This document shows positions 10,890-22,231 of a DNA stretch of 64,000 nt, piece by piece. The notes beneath the pieces are model-generated. The model did no database searches. It had not been told where the DNA came from and worked only from the letters and a program-made list of their open reading frames with translations. Made by a program: the position numbers and the translations under genes. The stretch lies in the NCBI GenBank assembly GCA_039707465.1, contig CM077658.1:19940732-20004731 (forward strand). Reading direction: 5' to 3'. Origin of the DNA: Rhabdophis nuchalis. Taxonomy: Eukaryota; Chordata; Lepidosauria; Squamata; Natricidae. The stretch's first letter is position 1. The number at the start of each line of letters is the position of its first letter.

Positions 10890-10928
<39 letters not shown>
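10890..10928. repeat. (AC)n microsatellite
   Basis: About 19 uninterrupted dinucleotides. Confidence 0.95.
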
Positions 10929-10932
<4 letters not shown>

Positions 10933-11319
10933 AGAATGAGAGATTGATGAGACTGCCGGCTGGGCAAGTGGCCCCAGATCAGGATTCAATCTTGTAAAAG
11001 TTAAAAGACCAATGTAGTGGGGAACATGGTCAGCAGTTCCTAAAGAGCATAACGGGACCCAAAGGAAGTTCTCCCACGCGGGAGCAGCTTAGTCACCCTA
11101 GAAGGCTCCCCGAATAATATTAATGAGAAAGCGGAGACGGACAAGATTCTGGAAATCACTTTTCTAAGGCGTTAGCAACTTCACCCGCTCCCGCCTATCC
11201 AGGTCATTGAGTTCAAGATTACATACCCGTATTTCTGAGTTGGATTATTTTCGCCAAGAATGTTTAAAAATAATAATAACCAGAGTTTAAAAGAAATTAC
11301 TCCATTTGTTATAGTTTAC

Positions 11320-11393
11320 CTGTGATATAATTTATCATAGTTTTCCTTTAAAAGGTCCCTCTCTTTTTCCAAATCATTAATTCTGTCTTGCAG
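11320..11393 (-). CDS. RPGRIP1L: RPGRIP1L coding exon 8
   Basis: A 74-nt exon encoding [20 protein letters not shown] and KLYH, nearly identical to the mammalian segment. Acceptor TTCATTCCAG, donor CACAG/GTAAAC. It leaves in phase 2, joining exon 9 with a Ser codon. Confidence 0.96.
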
Positions 11394-11605
11394 CTGGAAT
11401 GAAAAAGAATGTTAGGGGGGGGGGGGGGATTCATCGCATAAGGTGACAAAAGCAACAATTACTAATGTCCAATAGGTTTCCTGGCTAGGTATCTGTGTCA
11501 CCTGCTTTCTTTTGCCAATGAGGGACTGATGGTCCCTTATTATCACCTTAGGTGCTCTGATGTCACCAAAGAACAAGGCAGATTACAATAGTACCTCCGT
11601 TAATA

Positions 11606-12020
11606 GTACCATATTTTTCAGAGTATAAGACACACCTTTCCCCTCCAAAAAAGAGAGTGAAAATCTGGGTGCGTCTTATACACTGAATACAGCATTTTTG
11701 GCTTCCCAAAACCCCGCGCCACGCATCCTGTTTTTTGCAAAAATGGATGCATAGAGTGTTTGGGAGGCCTGCAAAGTGTTCCTGGGGGCTGGGGAGGGCA
11801 AAATTGAGGGGAAAATGGGGCCGTTTTTTTTTCACAAGAACAGGGGTGTTTTTACCCTCCCAAGTCCCCAGGAGCACTCTGCAGGGGTTTGGGAGGCCTG
11901 CAGAGTGCTCCTGGGAGCTGGGGAGGGCAAACACATTTAAAAAAAAAATTACCTCTTCAAAAGTTTGGTGTGTTTTATACTCTGGTACGTCTGGTGTGTC
12001 TTATAGTCCGAAAAATACAG
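11606..12020. mobile_element. TIR element with ATATTTTTCAGAGTATAAGACAC ends
   Basis: Inverted termini of about 28 bp (ACCATATTTTTC..AGTATAAG and CTTATAGTCCGAAAAATAC) bound about 415 bp. Internal half-copies (GGGAGGCCTGCA.AGTG.TCCTGGG) are tandemly duplicated at 11760-11800 and 11890-11925. Probable non-autonomous DNA transposon. Confidence 0.75.
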
Positions 12021-12224
12021 TATTAACAATAATGTTTCACTGACAAATATCTTATTTCTCTGGGATGAGATGAACATATTGGCAGATTTGATTTTTATTG
12101 ATTTATTCTATCCGGCCTTTAATATATATTATACATAACACAAGGCATCCAATATGCCTAATACTCCTTCCTTCTCCTATTTTTCCCACAACAACAATAA
12201 TCCTGTGAGATGAATTGAGATGAA

Positions 12225-12575
12225 AGAGTGATTGACCCAAAGCCACCCAGCTGCTTTTTACAGCTAAGGTGGGACTAGAACTAACTGTCTCCTTGTGATT
12301 GGCCAAATGCGGCTTTCATACCTAAGGTGGGACAAGAACTCACAGTCTCCCAGTGATTGGCCCAAAGTCATCTGGCCAGCTTCATGCCTAAGGTGGGACT
12401 AGAACTCACAGTCTCCCAGTGATTGGCCCAAAGTCTTCCAGCCACCTTTCATGCCTAAGGCAGGGCTAGAATTCACCATCTCCTGGTGATTAGGCCAAAG
12501 TTACCCAGCCAGCTTTTCATTCCTAAAACAAGACTAGAACTCGCAGCCTCTTTATGATTGGCTTTTACATCGCTT
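12225..12575. repeat. Five tandem copies of a 58-68 bp repeat
   Basis: Landmark CTAAGGTGGGACTAGAACT and its variants begin near 12264, 12322, 12388, 12455 and 12523, each preceded by CCAAAGTCA.CCAGC. The unit resembles the conserved end of a SINE/LINE, multiplied in tandem. Confidence 0.75.
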
Positions 12576-12893
12576 GGATTCATATGAATCCTATTGTGGC
12601 GCAATAATAGTAGGAACTCTGGGTGGGAACAATCGACATAGCACAGAAAATATGCAGTGTGAACGAGTTATAAGAATTATCGGAGGGTAAATACCAAACG
12701 TCTGCCAACATGGATCTGGCAGATTCCCGCTAGCGATAAGCTAAACAAAACCAGATGGTTTAAATTATCAAGATCGCCGCTAACTGATTGGTCCCTTCCA
12801 CGAAACATTTTTGGTTCTGCTCCATTTGAGAACGCTGGGAAAAACTCTTTTAAATACCACCCACAAAAAAGAGAGAAAGATTTGCCGCTTCAC

Positions 12894-13040
12894 CTCTTCC
12901 AACCGTCGTCTCGAAAATTTGGTGGCCTGTAATTCTCTCTCTAGGTGGAGGCACTTGGAACGTTCTTCTTTGAGTTGCAAATTCAGTTCTTCCCCCTTGG
13001 CTATTAGGGCATCGTGGCTCGTTTTGAGATTTTTTTGCTT
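12894..13040 (-). CDS. RPGRIP1L: RPGRIP1L coding exon 7
   Basis: A 147-nt phase 0-0 exon of 49 codons, acceptor CACTCTCGCAG, donor GAAGAG/GTGAAG. It encodes KQKNLKTSHDALIAKGEELN, then LQLKEERSKCLHLERELQAT and KFSRRRLEE. SHDALIAKG and LNLQLKE are diagnostic of RPGRIP1L. All coiled coil. Confidence 0.96.
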
Positions 13041-13129
13041 CTGCGAGAGTGAAGAGGGGAAGGAAGATAAAAAAGGGGGGGAAATGTTAGTGCTAGATGA
13101 GTCTTATTTAGGCTACATAGTTTTGCTCA

Positions 13130-13455
13130 TGCGAGTCCCTTGGACTGCAAGGCGATCCAACCGGTCAGTCCTAGAGGAGATCAACCCTGACTGCTTTTTA
13201 GAAGGTCAGATCCTGAAGAGGAAACTCAAATACTTTGGCCACCTCATGAGAAGGAAGGATTCACTGGAGAAGAGCCTCATGCTGGGAATGATGGAGGGCA
13301 AGAGAAGAAGGGGAGGACAGAGAATGAAGTGGCTGGATGGAGTCACCGAAGCAGCAGGCATGAGCTTAAATGGACTCCAGAGGATGGTAGAGGAGAGGAA
13401 CATTGTCCATGGGGTTGCGATGGGCCAGACATGACTTTGCAACTAACAACAACAA
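13130..13455 (+). mobile_element. BovB (RTE clade) LINE 3' end
   Basis: Translation at 13200-13430 contains LKYFGHLMRRKDSLEKSLML, then a KRRRGGQRMKWLDGVTEA segment and HGVAMGQT, the C-terminal signature of BovB ORF2. 5'-truncated fragment; it lies in an RPGRIP1L intron, antisense to the gene. Confidence 0.9.
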
Positions 13456-13684
13456 AAAAAGTTTTGCTCAATGTTTTATACTTAGACTAAGAGAAGGTGC
13501 CACCTCCACTCTGTTTATGTACTGGTCCTTTCTTAATCTAGTTTTTGGGTTGTTTCTTTTTAGGTTTGAATCCTTAAGGCTGAATTTTTTTAAATGGTTT
13601 TACCATTCTCGCTGTTTTATATTGTGTAAGCCGCTCTGAGTTGATTGACAATCAGATGGGTGGCATATAAATAGAATTTAAAAA

Positions 13685-13995
13685 AGGTAAAGGTAAAATC
13701 CCTACGAATTTTACTCCACTGGTCGTTCCCGATGCTTATCTGAGTTTTAAGGCCATTGAGCTGGCTCTGTCCAAAGACATTTCCACGATTATGTGGGTAG
13801 CATAACGTCACAGAGCACTGTTGCATTCCCATCAAAGTGGCTATTTATCTACCCACATCACCAACTGTTAGGTGGGCAGGAGCTGGGTCGAGGACAGGGG
13901 CTCACCCCATCTGAGTGTTTGGGTCTCAAACCTGGGTTGCCAGCTTTCTAGCTGAAAAGCCCAGTATCTTAACTGCTGAACTATCACGTTGCTCA
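13685..13995 (-). mobile_element. Diverged tRNA-type SINE (SINE-G family)
   Basis: Minus-strand relative of 39095-39425: GGTAAAGGTAAAATCCCT, GAGCTGGCTCTGTCCAAAGAC, and a 3' part ending at GCCCAGTATCTTAACTGCTGA (complement of the tRNA-like head). Confidence 0.7.
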
Positions 13996-14094
13996 TATAA
14001 ATATAATAAATAAATAAATAAATGTTAACAGTATGTGATATCAATTGAGCATCTAGATGTAGCCAGCAAGAATACAGAATGTGAGCCTTCCTAG

Positions 14095-14315
14095 TACTGC
14101 TTAGAGTGCAGTACTGCAGGCTACTTCTGCTGACTGCCAGCTGCCTGCAATTGGCAATTCATATCCCACCAGGCTCAAGGTTGACTTCTATCCTTGCCAG
14201 GTGAGTAAAATGAGGACCCAGATTGTTGCGGGGTGAGAGGCTGATTCTGTAAAACTGCTTAGAGAGGCCTGTAAAGCACTGTGTAGCGGTATATAAGTCT
14301 AAGTGTTATTGCTAC
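14095..14315 (+). mobile_element. Sauria-type SINE
   Basis: GCAGTACTGCAGGCTACTTCTG, ACTTCTATCCTTGCCAGGTGAG, GAGGCTGATTCTGTAAAACTG, CTTAGAGAGGCCTGTAAAGCAC and GCGGTATATAAGTCTAAGTG, with an ATTGCTA tail, match the widespread squamate SINE with a BovB-like 3' end. Confidence 0.82.
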
Positions 14316-14442
14316 CACTGAATTGAGGAGGGTTAAGAAAAAAGCTATTCAAACATTTCCCGGAGGAGGTGACCAGGCTGTGCTTGAGGGTGGGGGGATC
14401 AAATTCCTGGATCTGGATGAGAAATCTCAAGGATTAACATAC

Positions 14443-14548
14443 CTCCTGAAGTTGAAGCAATTTTTCTTCCACGGTTGCAAATTCGCTGGTTTTCTCTATC
14501 AGCTGTTTGTGGAGCTTGATCATCTCTACATTGTCTCGAATGCTGAGC
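14443..14548 (-). CDS. RPGRIP1L: RPGRIP1L coding exon 6
   Basis: It encodes [20 protein letters not shown] followed by [13 protein letters not shown], with donor CAGGAG/GTATGT. Two in-frame acceptors lie 6 bp apart: GGAG/GCTCAG (exon start 14548, gives R-L-S-I-R) and CTCAG/CATTCG (exon start 14542, gives R-I-R). The first keeps the length of the mammalian protein and is used here. The second has the more usual CAG. Confidence 0.93.
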
Positions 14549-15075
14549 CTCCAAAAAGCAATTTTGATTATTTTTTTCCCCAAAGAGAGAAAAATCATGG
14601 TCAGATTTTTTTTATTTTTGGACCAAAGCAGCCATGCATACAAATGTGATCTTGGAATCTGTAGCTTTGAAAATAATTTCTTTGTAGCTTCTTAATTCCT
14701 AACGCAGTCAGGGAACAAAACTTTAGCTGGCCAAAAGTCATTTTTTTTCTTTCTTTAAGTAAACATTACAGATAGTTAAATCAATCCACGCTCCAGTGGA
14801 AGAGGGCTGAATAATGCTGACTAGCAAGACATAATGCTTTATGCCATAACAGTGCGGTAAATGTAATACTTAAAGGAATGGACTGATATTTATAATAGGC
14901 AGATAATTTAGTTTTACTATCAAGCAACTTCCAAACTTGTGCTGTTGGATAATTACTTTTTAACTGACTTCCCTACCCCCTGGAACTTATTTCCTTTCTC
15001 AACTCAGCTATTTCCAAGGCCTGCGATTTACCATTTTACACAGACTGTTTGATAAGCCAAATGACTTTTGATTGT

Positions 15076-15370
15076 GCAGAGATGGATAAACTCACATTGG
15101 AGTTAAGGAACAAGGAAAACTCAGAATATTATACAGTTTGGGAAAATTGGCATCAATGGATAAATAAGAGGAACATGAAATGTAAAGCTTAGAAACATAG
15201 ATGTGTAGATATAGGAATAAGTAAGAATGTATAAAAAGGTATTTGAATAAGAAATGGTTATGTTAGTACTGACAAAAAGGATTGTAACTTATACAAAACT
15301 ATGTTTAAAGGTATTTGTATTTTAAAGTTTTTAATTTTCAATAAAGGTTTAGTTAATGTAAAAATAAATA
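15076..15370 (+). mobile_element. L1 LINE 3' fragment
   Basis: The start translates as AEMDKLTLELRNKENSEYY then WENWHQWINKR, an L1 ORF2 C-terminus, followed by AT-rich 3' UTR and an AATAAA tail. Confidence 0.75.
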
Positions 15371-15454
15371 AATAAGATATGCATTTTAACAGTGACCAGC
15401 TTGGCCAAAATTCTATAGGGCTAAGGTGCTATTATACATTTCCCTTAATAATAA

Positions 15455-15925
15455 TAATAATAATAATAATTTAATTTTATATCCCGCTCTCTCTCCCCAA
15501 GGGGACTCGAGGCAGGGCACAGGCAATTAAAATACAAATAAGACCACAGACAAAATACAAAATACAAAATTAAAAATGGATTAAATTGATCCTGCGCTAA
15601 AACCCATAAACTAAACTAAAAATACCCCTAAAACCCCTAACCTAAAAAGAGACTACCCAAGGCCGGCCAGGCGAAAAAAGTGTGTCTTTAATTTTAAGCG
15701 GAAGGAGCGGAGGTCCGTGGTTGTCCTGATATCGGGGGGAAGGTCGTTCCAGAGGGCTGGGCCTGCCACAGAGAAGGCCCTTCCCCTGGGCGTCGCCCGC
15801 TGACAAAGTCTAGTGGACGGCACCCGGAGAAGTCCCTCTCTGTGGGAGCGAATCGGCCGTGAGGATGTATGGGGCAGGATCCCGCAGGTATCCGATCCCT
15901 TAGTGAGATTCAATAACAAATTCAT
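15455..15925 (-). mobile_element. L2/CR1-group LINE 3' end
   Basis: Minus-strand frame with SSRPIRSHREGLLRVPSTRL, then ATPRGRAFSVAGPALWNDLP and FRLKLKTHFFRLAGLG; the same family as 61207-62330. Ends in (AAT)n at 15455-15475. Confidence 0.88.
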
Positions 15926-16257
15926 AATTTTATCGTGTGAAAAGTTAAATAGAGATAAGAGATCAGAAATGTAACCTTTGCTCTCATTGTTATTCTATCT
16001 GCATGGGTGCCTCAAGCCAAGACCATTTTTTAAAAGAAAACTCCTTAAAGGAGTTTAAAGCTTAAGTGCTAATGTCAAATAAAGCAAAAAAGATAAACAT
16101 AATTTCACATCTTGAAATATGCTGTTTCTCCCCCAATATTTATCTGCTGAAGACAGATTGGAAAAATTGTTTCACTGCTGGAACCAGAAATTAAGACTAC
16201 AAAGCTTATACATCTGTAAACCAGCTGAAAACTTAAAACTATAGCTCTCTCTCTCTC

Positions 16258-16292
<35 letters not shown>
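16258..16292. repeat. (AC)n microsatellite
   Basis: About 16 dinucleotides, preceded by (CT)n. Confidence 0.93.
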
Positions 16293-16293
<1 letters not shown>

Positions 16294-17034
16294 TCATCTT
16301 TACACACATACACACAGAGTGGGAGGAAGAGATATAGTTTTAAGTCTCTTGTAATCTTCCAATAAATTGTGTACAGTAAGTTGGGACGGCATCCCTGCCT
16401 GACACCAAGTGCAAAAATTAATGTCATGTTGTGTTTTATTACAGTTATCATGCTTTTCACATCAAACAACTTGGCTACCTTCAGAGAATGTCTAACAAGT
16501 CCTCCCTTTTATTTTTAAATAAAAAAGAGGGTTTAAAAAAAAAAGGTGTACGTGTCCTGCAGATGTTACCCTAACAGCTCTTAAATGACTAAGATTTCCT
16601 ACATTGTTCAATGGTGTGTGTCTGGGGGGGGTGTCTGTTGGCCAGGTCCAGATAAAGCAGGAAGCTATTGTTCATTTCCAAGTCCCGATAGAAAACGGCA
16701 ACAATGGTCCTCATTGCTGGTTATCTCTCTCAAGAAAAATTGCATCTAATTCCTGCTTTTTTGGGTGACTGCCACGAGACCAATTCTCTATTGTTGTCAT
16801 TTTATACCGAGGCATATATTGTTTCACAACTGTATTTGTTTTACATTTTACATTTCTGTTACACTGATGTCTCCCCAATGCTGTGAGCTTTTTTCACATA
16901 TAACATCAGCCATCATGTTGTTTTATTTTGAATTTCCATGAAAGGCTTAGCACAAATGAGAACTGGGCTCCAAATATCATGTCTAAAGAAGGGGAGGAAA
17001 ATGATATGTGGAGTTTTTATTTCCAAGTACAGCT

Positions 17035-17395
17035 AGTCCTCGACTTACAACAGTTCATTTAGTGACTGTTCAAAGCGGAAATTGAAAGAAGTGATTTATG
17101 ACCATTTTTCAGTTACGATTATGTGATTAAAATTCATGTGCTTGGCAACTGGTTCGTACTTATGACCGTTGCTGTGTCCAGGGTCATGTATTGATCCCCT
17201 TTTGCAACCTTTTGACAAGCAAATCAGTGGGGGAAACCAGATTTGCTTAACGACCGTGTTACTAACTTGATCAAGGTAGTGATTCACTTAGCAACTCTGG
17301 CATGAAAGATCTTAAAATGAGGCAGAAGCCACTGTTTCGCTTTAGCCATGGAAATGTTGGGGTCAATTGTGGTCGTCAGTCGAGGACTATCTGCA
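17035..17395. repeat. TIR-400 family copy
   Basis: Opens GCTAGTCCTCGACTTACAAC and closes GTCAGTCGAGGACTATCTG; the inverted ends are visible in this copy. Confidence 0.8.
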
Positions 17396-17451
17396 TTCAA
17401 GTCTAATTGAATCCGAGGGTCCTTCTGCTAATTTTTACAATGACAATAAAG

Positions 17452-17487
<36 letters not shown>

Positions 17488-17513
17488 TAATTATTATTAT
17501 TATTATTATTGTC
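17452..17513. repeat. (ATT)n microsatellite next to an exon
   Basis: About 20 ATT units with an AATTAATTA interruption. It ends within 5 bp of the donor of RPGRIP1L coding exon 5. Confidence 0.93.
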
Positions 17514-17517
17514 CTAC

Positions 17518-17661
17518 CGTTGGCCTGTGGCTTGCTGCTCTTTGAGTTGAAGGAGAGCGGCTTCAAACTCATCTTCTCTTTTCTTTTTCTCGCTTCTTAG
17601 CATTTCGATCACCAGTAACAACTCTTGATTTTGTTCCCGCAGGGATTCCAGCTCGTTCTCT
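17518..17661 (-). CDS. RPGRIP1L: RPGRIP1L coding exon 5
   Basis: A 144-nt exon, acceptor GACCTGCAG, donor CAACG/GTAGGA. It encodes ENELESLREQNQELLLVIEM, then LRSEKKKREDEFEAALLQLK and EQQATGQ. The LLQLKEQQAT block is a strong family match and the whole exon is heptad-rich coiled coil. An (ATT)n microsatellite abuts the donor side (17452-17513), only a few bases from the splice site. Confidence 0.95.
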
Positions 17662-17772
17662 CTGCAGGTCAACCGAGAAAAGTTTTCCCGATGAAAAAGC
17701 AGAAAAATGTAAAACTTTAAAAAAAAGAACAGAATACCAGAGGAAAGCTGCGTGTTTACATGGAGATGTGAC

Positions 17773-18225
17773 GCAGTGGTGGGATTCAGATAATTTAATA
17801 GCAGGTTCTCTGCCCTAATGACTGGCTGGGTGGGCATGGCCAGGGTGGGCGTGGCCAGGAATGTGGCAGGCAGCACTTGGGTCTCCTGCACCCACCTGGG
17901 AGCAAAAATGGGGAGGGGCATACCGCAACCCCCCTCACATGCCCCGTTTTGGGCCTAGTAGGCTGCCCTGCAGACTCCTGGGAGCAAAAACTGGCTATAG
18001 GGGGGAGGGGGGAGCTCCTGAAAAAGGAGGGGAGGGACCAACAAGCAGGCCCATACCGCACCTCCTTGTGCCACGTTTTGGGTCTAGTAGGCCTCCCTGC
18101 AGCTTCCGGGGAGCAAAAGCAGGCCCCGGGAGGGTTCCTAGAAGAGGAGGGGAGGGGAGGGGCCAGCCAGGAACCAACGTACCAATCATACCCAATGGGT
18201 ACCAACCATACCCAACAAGGCAGCC
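17773..18225. repeat. GC-rich interspersed repeat (CAGTGGTGGGATTCAG start)
   Basis: It starts with the hAT-like CAGTGGTGGGATTCAG and contains three diverged tandem segments (TTTTGGGCCTAGTAGGCTGCCCTGC-type at 17948, 18074 and others). The GC-rich frames are not genes. The right end is uncertain. Confidence 0.5.
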
Positions 18226-18513
18226 ATTTTACAAATGATGAAACCAAGCCTCACCGCCATTTTTATTTTTTGGGAAAGTCCTCACAAATGGCTCCAAAAT
18301 CCCAACGTGTCTACTGAACCTCTGACATTTTGAGCGTCTGGAAAAATTCAATGTCAACTTTTTATAGAACCCAACAAAACTGAAAAGGACTTGCCCGGTG
18401 TAATTTTTAAAAAAAAACTTTTCTTGAGAAGCTTAAAAGGTTGATCAGAGGAGGAAGAGAAGAAGAAGGTGGAGGAAGAATTCCAAAAAATAAAATAAAA
18501 AAATAAGCCATAC

Positions 18514-18598
18514 AAGTTTTTGATCTCTGATCTTGCTTCTTCAAGTAATCTGTGTCCGTACTTGGGAGGCAACTCTTCTACGTGCTGCAGCCTCATCC
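18514..18598 (-). CDS. RPGRIP1L: RPGRIP1L coding exon 4
   Basis: An 85-nt exon with acceptor TTTCCTACCAG and donor AACTT/GTATGG. It encodes MRLQHVEELPPKYGHRLLEE followed by ARSEIKNL. The YG..LLEEAR.EI.NL pattern is the family match, while the first ten residues are poorly conserved. It enters in phase 1 and leaves in phase 2. Confidence 0.93.
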
Positions 18599-19024
18599 CT
18601 GGTAGGAAAGGTGAGGTGGATGGAAGGAAGGAAGGAAACATGAAAAGAGAAAAGCATGTTTGTTGATTTGGAAGTCCATCCAAGATGACATAAATAATGG
18701 ATTCCTCATCACCATGACCAAGCTTTTAAACATTTACTAAGTAAGACATTTGGATACGAACACGAGACTCATAAGGACATCCATCATCCTCTTAAACTTT
18801 GGCAGCACCATTCTTGCTTCATCCAAACCATAATGCTTGGTTGATGCTAAGGAGGACAGCTTCTTGCCATGCTACACATGATAGGAAGCCTTGACCACAG
18901 AGAATGCAAACTTATGAGAAGATTGATGTTAATTCAGATCTAGGATCTCTGGCCTGTATATGGTAGGTCCAAAAGAGTTTGGAACTGAACATTAAGCCCA
19001 CTATAGCAAAGTCCATATTCCTGG

Positions 19025-19300
19025 AGGCCTAGGACTACTGGCCGTACCAGTAGTTTTCGGGAGCAGCGGCCATGGTACCAGTACAGTGGCTCATTTGGCC
19101 CACCCGCCAAATACCTGCCTTTGAAGTGACGGCCAATTGCGCACGTGCGCAGAGTGCGGCGCCTCTGCAACCCCCGACAAGCAGCTGGGTGTCACAGAGG
19201 TGGTGGACTGCGGTGTGTGCGCAGTGCACATTTGGCGTGTGCACAGCGCATGTCTGGCATGTGCATGAATGTACCATGAGCAGCATAACAGTAGCACAAG
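19025..19300. repeat. GC-rich, CpG-bearing probable repeat
   Basis: An isolated GC-rich block with short GTGTGCGCAGTGCACATT-type tandem motifs. Similar GTGCATGCA-rich composition occurs in the hAT elements at 48454 and 60669. No family assigned. Confidence 0.4.
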
Positions 19301-19448
19301 TAAGAGCAACCCATCACTGGTTGACCTCAAAGACAAATGTCCCAATTATCCAAAAGACTCACCATGAAACTATTTCTTGGGCATCTAAGAGGCAGGTTTA
19401 ACCTCTCACCTATCTGAAACGTAGATCGGTAAGGACTCAATCCAATAC

Positions 19449-19747
19449 CTTTCTTGGTGGCCTCGTGGGGTCTCAAACCTTCCGTCGCCTTCCTGAGTCC
19501 CGTGTTAACCCGTGCCTGGACGTAATTGTAGGGCGCGTGTCTTTGGCCTTGAAGCTGAAGTTGCTGTTTGGTAGAAATCAGCCGGTTGCGTATCATTTCA
19601 TTCTGTTTTTCTAAGTCCCGGACTTTCTCCTGAAGTTGTTCGATCACTTCCTCCATCTCCACGTCCTGACCCAGCCGCCTGGGGACGCCCCCGATCTGCT
19701 CTGTTTTCTTCTTGTCATTAATGAGACGTATTAACTTGGTGGCCATT
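19449..19747 (-). CDS. RPGRIP1L: RPGRIP1L coding exon 3
   Basis: This is the longest coding exon here (299 nt, residues about 74-173). It opens with [13 protein letters not shown] after the split Arg codon and contains [20 protein letters not shown] (coiled coil) and [15 protein letters not shown]. The donor is placed at AAAG/GTATTG (19448-19447), which leaves phase 1 and joins exon 4 in frame. Its 3' part (after VNTGLRKA) diverges from mammals, as expected for a linker. Confidence 0.95.
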
Positions 19748-21147
19748 CTGAGGAGACAAGTCAGATGTATCCAACGGGGGGGCAGGGGGGGGGGAAGAGA
19801 AGGAAGGGGGGGGGAATCGACATGAAAAAGCACTTTGTTGAAAGGAACATAATCACTGTGAAGACTTCGGCTGGTAGAACCTGAGTAATAAATTTCAGGT
19901 TTCGATAGAACTATGAGGGCCTGCGAAAGGGGCCTTTGATGATAATTGGAACCACCGGCCAGCAATCTGCTTTATAGCACTGACAAATAATAGTTTCCTA
20001 AGGCTTATCACTGAAAGTTTAGTCAAGTGGGAAGGGGGACACATATTTGCTCCATATGCTGCTCAAATTTGGAACGGATGACCTTCCTAAGAAACCCTGG
20101 ACTCTGCTAAGTGTCGTGAAAGTTTCGGGATGTGGTGAGGCCAAGCACAAAGGCCGCAGTTCCATATGATGTTAAACTACTCTGTGTATGCTTGCAATAT
20201 GTAACACATTGCGCTGATGTCTTGCTTCCATGCAAGGATGGGGAAACAAAACCTGTGTGATTTCTACCAAATAAAAATGAGTAGGTGCACCAGGCCAGCT
20301 TTTAATCATCCTCTGTTGTGTCTTATCCTTAGCAAATAACGAATAGAATAGAATTTAGAATAGAATAGAACACAATTCTTTATTGGCTAAGTGTGATTGG
20401 ACACAGAAGGAATTTGTTTCAGGAGAGGCTTAACAGCTCATGGTTGGATAATAATTGGATGCAGGAGGAATGGTTTTCATCTAATTTTAAAAGGGTAACA
20501 AATATATGTGATTTTTTTTTTCTTTTGGCTTCTCCAGAGTTGTACCTTTGATTCCTCTGGAGTTTTGATAAACAGAGGGAAGCTACAACAAAAGACCAAG
20601 GAGCGTGGAAGGATGATGTAATAGCCCCTAAAATCAGAAGATACTGGCAGTAGTGAAGATTGGGTCGGGGAGAAGGACTTGGCAGGCTAAGAAAGAAAAG
20701 GTGGCTTTGATGGAGGAGAGAAGTACAAAACTTTTACTACACTGCTCGCATATCTCTTCAACGGCTGCATCTACTTTGTAGGAAGACATTTGATTTCTTT
20801 TCCTTTTTCTTTGTGCAAAACCCAGACGGGAGCCTGAAAATAGAGGCACGCTTCATCTATATGAGGATTTCCCCTTTTAATTTATTTATTAAACTCCTAC
20901 TTTTTTCTCTAACCAAGAAAAGAACAAAAACATATGTGCGAGGACGGTATGATGTTCAGTCCTTGGAGATGAACACAAAGTGATTTGCCATAGTGAACAA
21001 AGAAGGTTAAATTCTCCTGAAGTTGAGTCAGATCTTTAAAAAAATGTTATTTTTTCTTTTTTAAAAATGAAAAGTTTTAAAAAATGCATAAAGGAACCCA
21101 GCTTAATTCCTTAATTTATTATCCCACAGTAGGATATGCTCTTCAAG

Positions 21148-21545
21148 TATAGGAGGTCCTCGGTTTACAGCAATTCATTTAGTGTCTGTTCAAACTTACA
21201 ACAGCACTGAAAAAAGTGACTTAGGACCATTTTCCAAACTTACGACTGTTGCAGCATCCCACGGTCACATGATAAAAATTGATATGCTTGGCAACTGATT
21301 TGTATTTACGACAGTTGCGGCTTTCCTGGGATCATGCGATCCCCTCCGGCGACCTTCCCACAAGCCGAGTCTATGGGGAAGCCAGATTCGCTTAACATCT
21401 GTCTGACTCACTTAACAACTGCAGTGTTTCACTTAAACAACGATGGCAAAAGAAGTCGCAAAATGGGGCAAAACTCACTGAACCTATGTCTCACTTAGCA
21501 ACATGAATTCTGGGCTAAAATTGTGGTTGTTAAGCCGAGGACTAC
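21148..21545. repeat. TIR-400 family copy
   Basis: Starts GGAGGTCCTCGGTTTACAGC and ends TTGTTAAGCCGAGGACTACC; near full length (about 397 bp). Confidence 0.8.
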
Positions 21546-22060
21546 CCACATTTCATTTTACAAGCAACATTTTAGGGAGTCGATAAGAAAGTCAGATCAA
21601 TATTTTTGTTGGGCATTATACCAGAAAAATGATAAAAAGACTAGATATATATATCTGGTTTTACATATACTAACCACAACCAGAATTATATTCACACAAC
21701 AATGGAAAAACGATAAGATTCCGTCAGATGAGAAGGTAATTAAGAAAATATTAGAATGCGCAGAAATGGATAGATTAACATTCACTATTAAGGACAAAAA
21801 AGAAACTGAATATATTTGGGGTACATTTTATCAATGGCTAGACGACAGAAACAGAAGTCAGAAAGGAAGAGACATAAAAGAGGAAATATTAATGTGGAGA
21901 GTTGTTAAAGAAGATGTTAAGTATTATTGTTATCATATTATATTATCAATATTATTGTGTTGAATACAACAAATATGTGCATTATGATTGTTTAAAAATA
22001 ACTATACCCAGATCACACACTGTTCGATGGAAATTGAATGTTATATAAATAAAATATAAA
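21546..22060 (+). mobile_element. L1 LINE ORF2 C-terminal fragment and 3' UTR
   Basis: Open at 21523-21963 for RYIYLVLHILTTTRIIFTQQ, then WKNDKIPSDEKVIKKILECA and EMDRLTFTIKDKKETEYIWG, the C-terminal region of squamate L1 ORF2. It ends in an A-rich tail at 22045-22075, next to RPGRIP1L coding exon 2 (donor side). Confidence 0.8.
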
Positions 22061-22086
22061 ACATGAAAAAAAAAAGGAAGCCAGAC

Positions 22087-22231
22087 CTTTTAATCTTATC
22101 CTCTTGTTTACGGGCATGTTGTTTCAGCAAGATGTTCTCTTCGTGTAAGCGGAGGTATCGATCTTCAAGTTCCTCCCGGTGAATCCGCGAAACGATTTGC
22201 CGAGCCTTCACATTTTGGGCAGCTGATGACT
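22087..22231 (-). CDS. RPGRIP1L: RPGRIP1L coding exon 2
   Basis: The acceptor is CCTTTGGCAG and the donor AAAAG/GTCTGG. The exon adds residues about 26-73, including [20 protein letters not shown], the most conserved stretch of the N-terminal coiled coil. It enters in phase 1 and leaves in phase 2; both fit the neighbouring exons. The short intron to exon 1 (450 bp) shows no clear repeat. Confidence 0.96.

Noticed and set aside
17795..18317. Pro/Gly-rich frames of 125-150 codons
   Set aside because: GC-rich repeat with internal tandem duplications; frames on both strands and no conserved domain.
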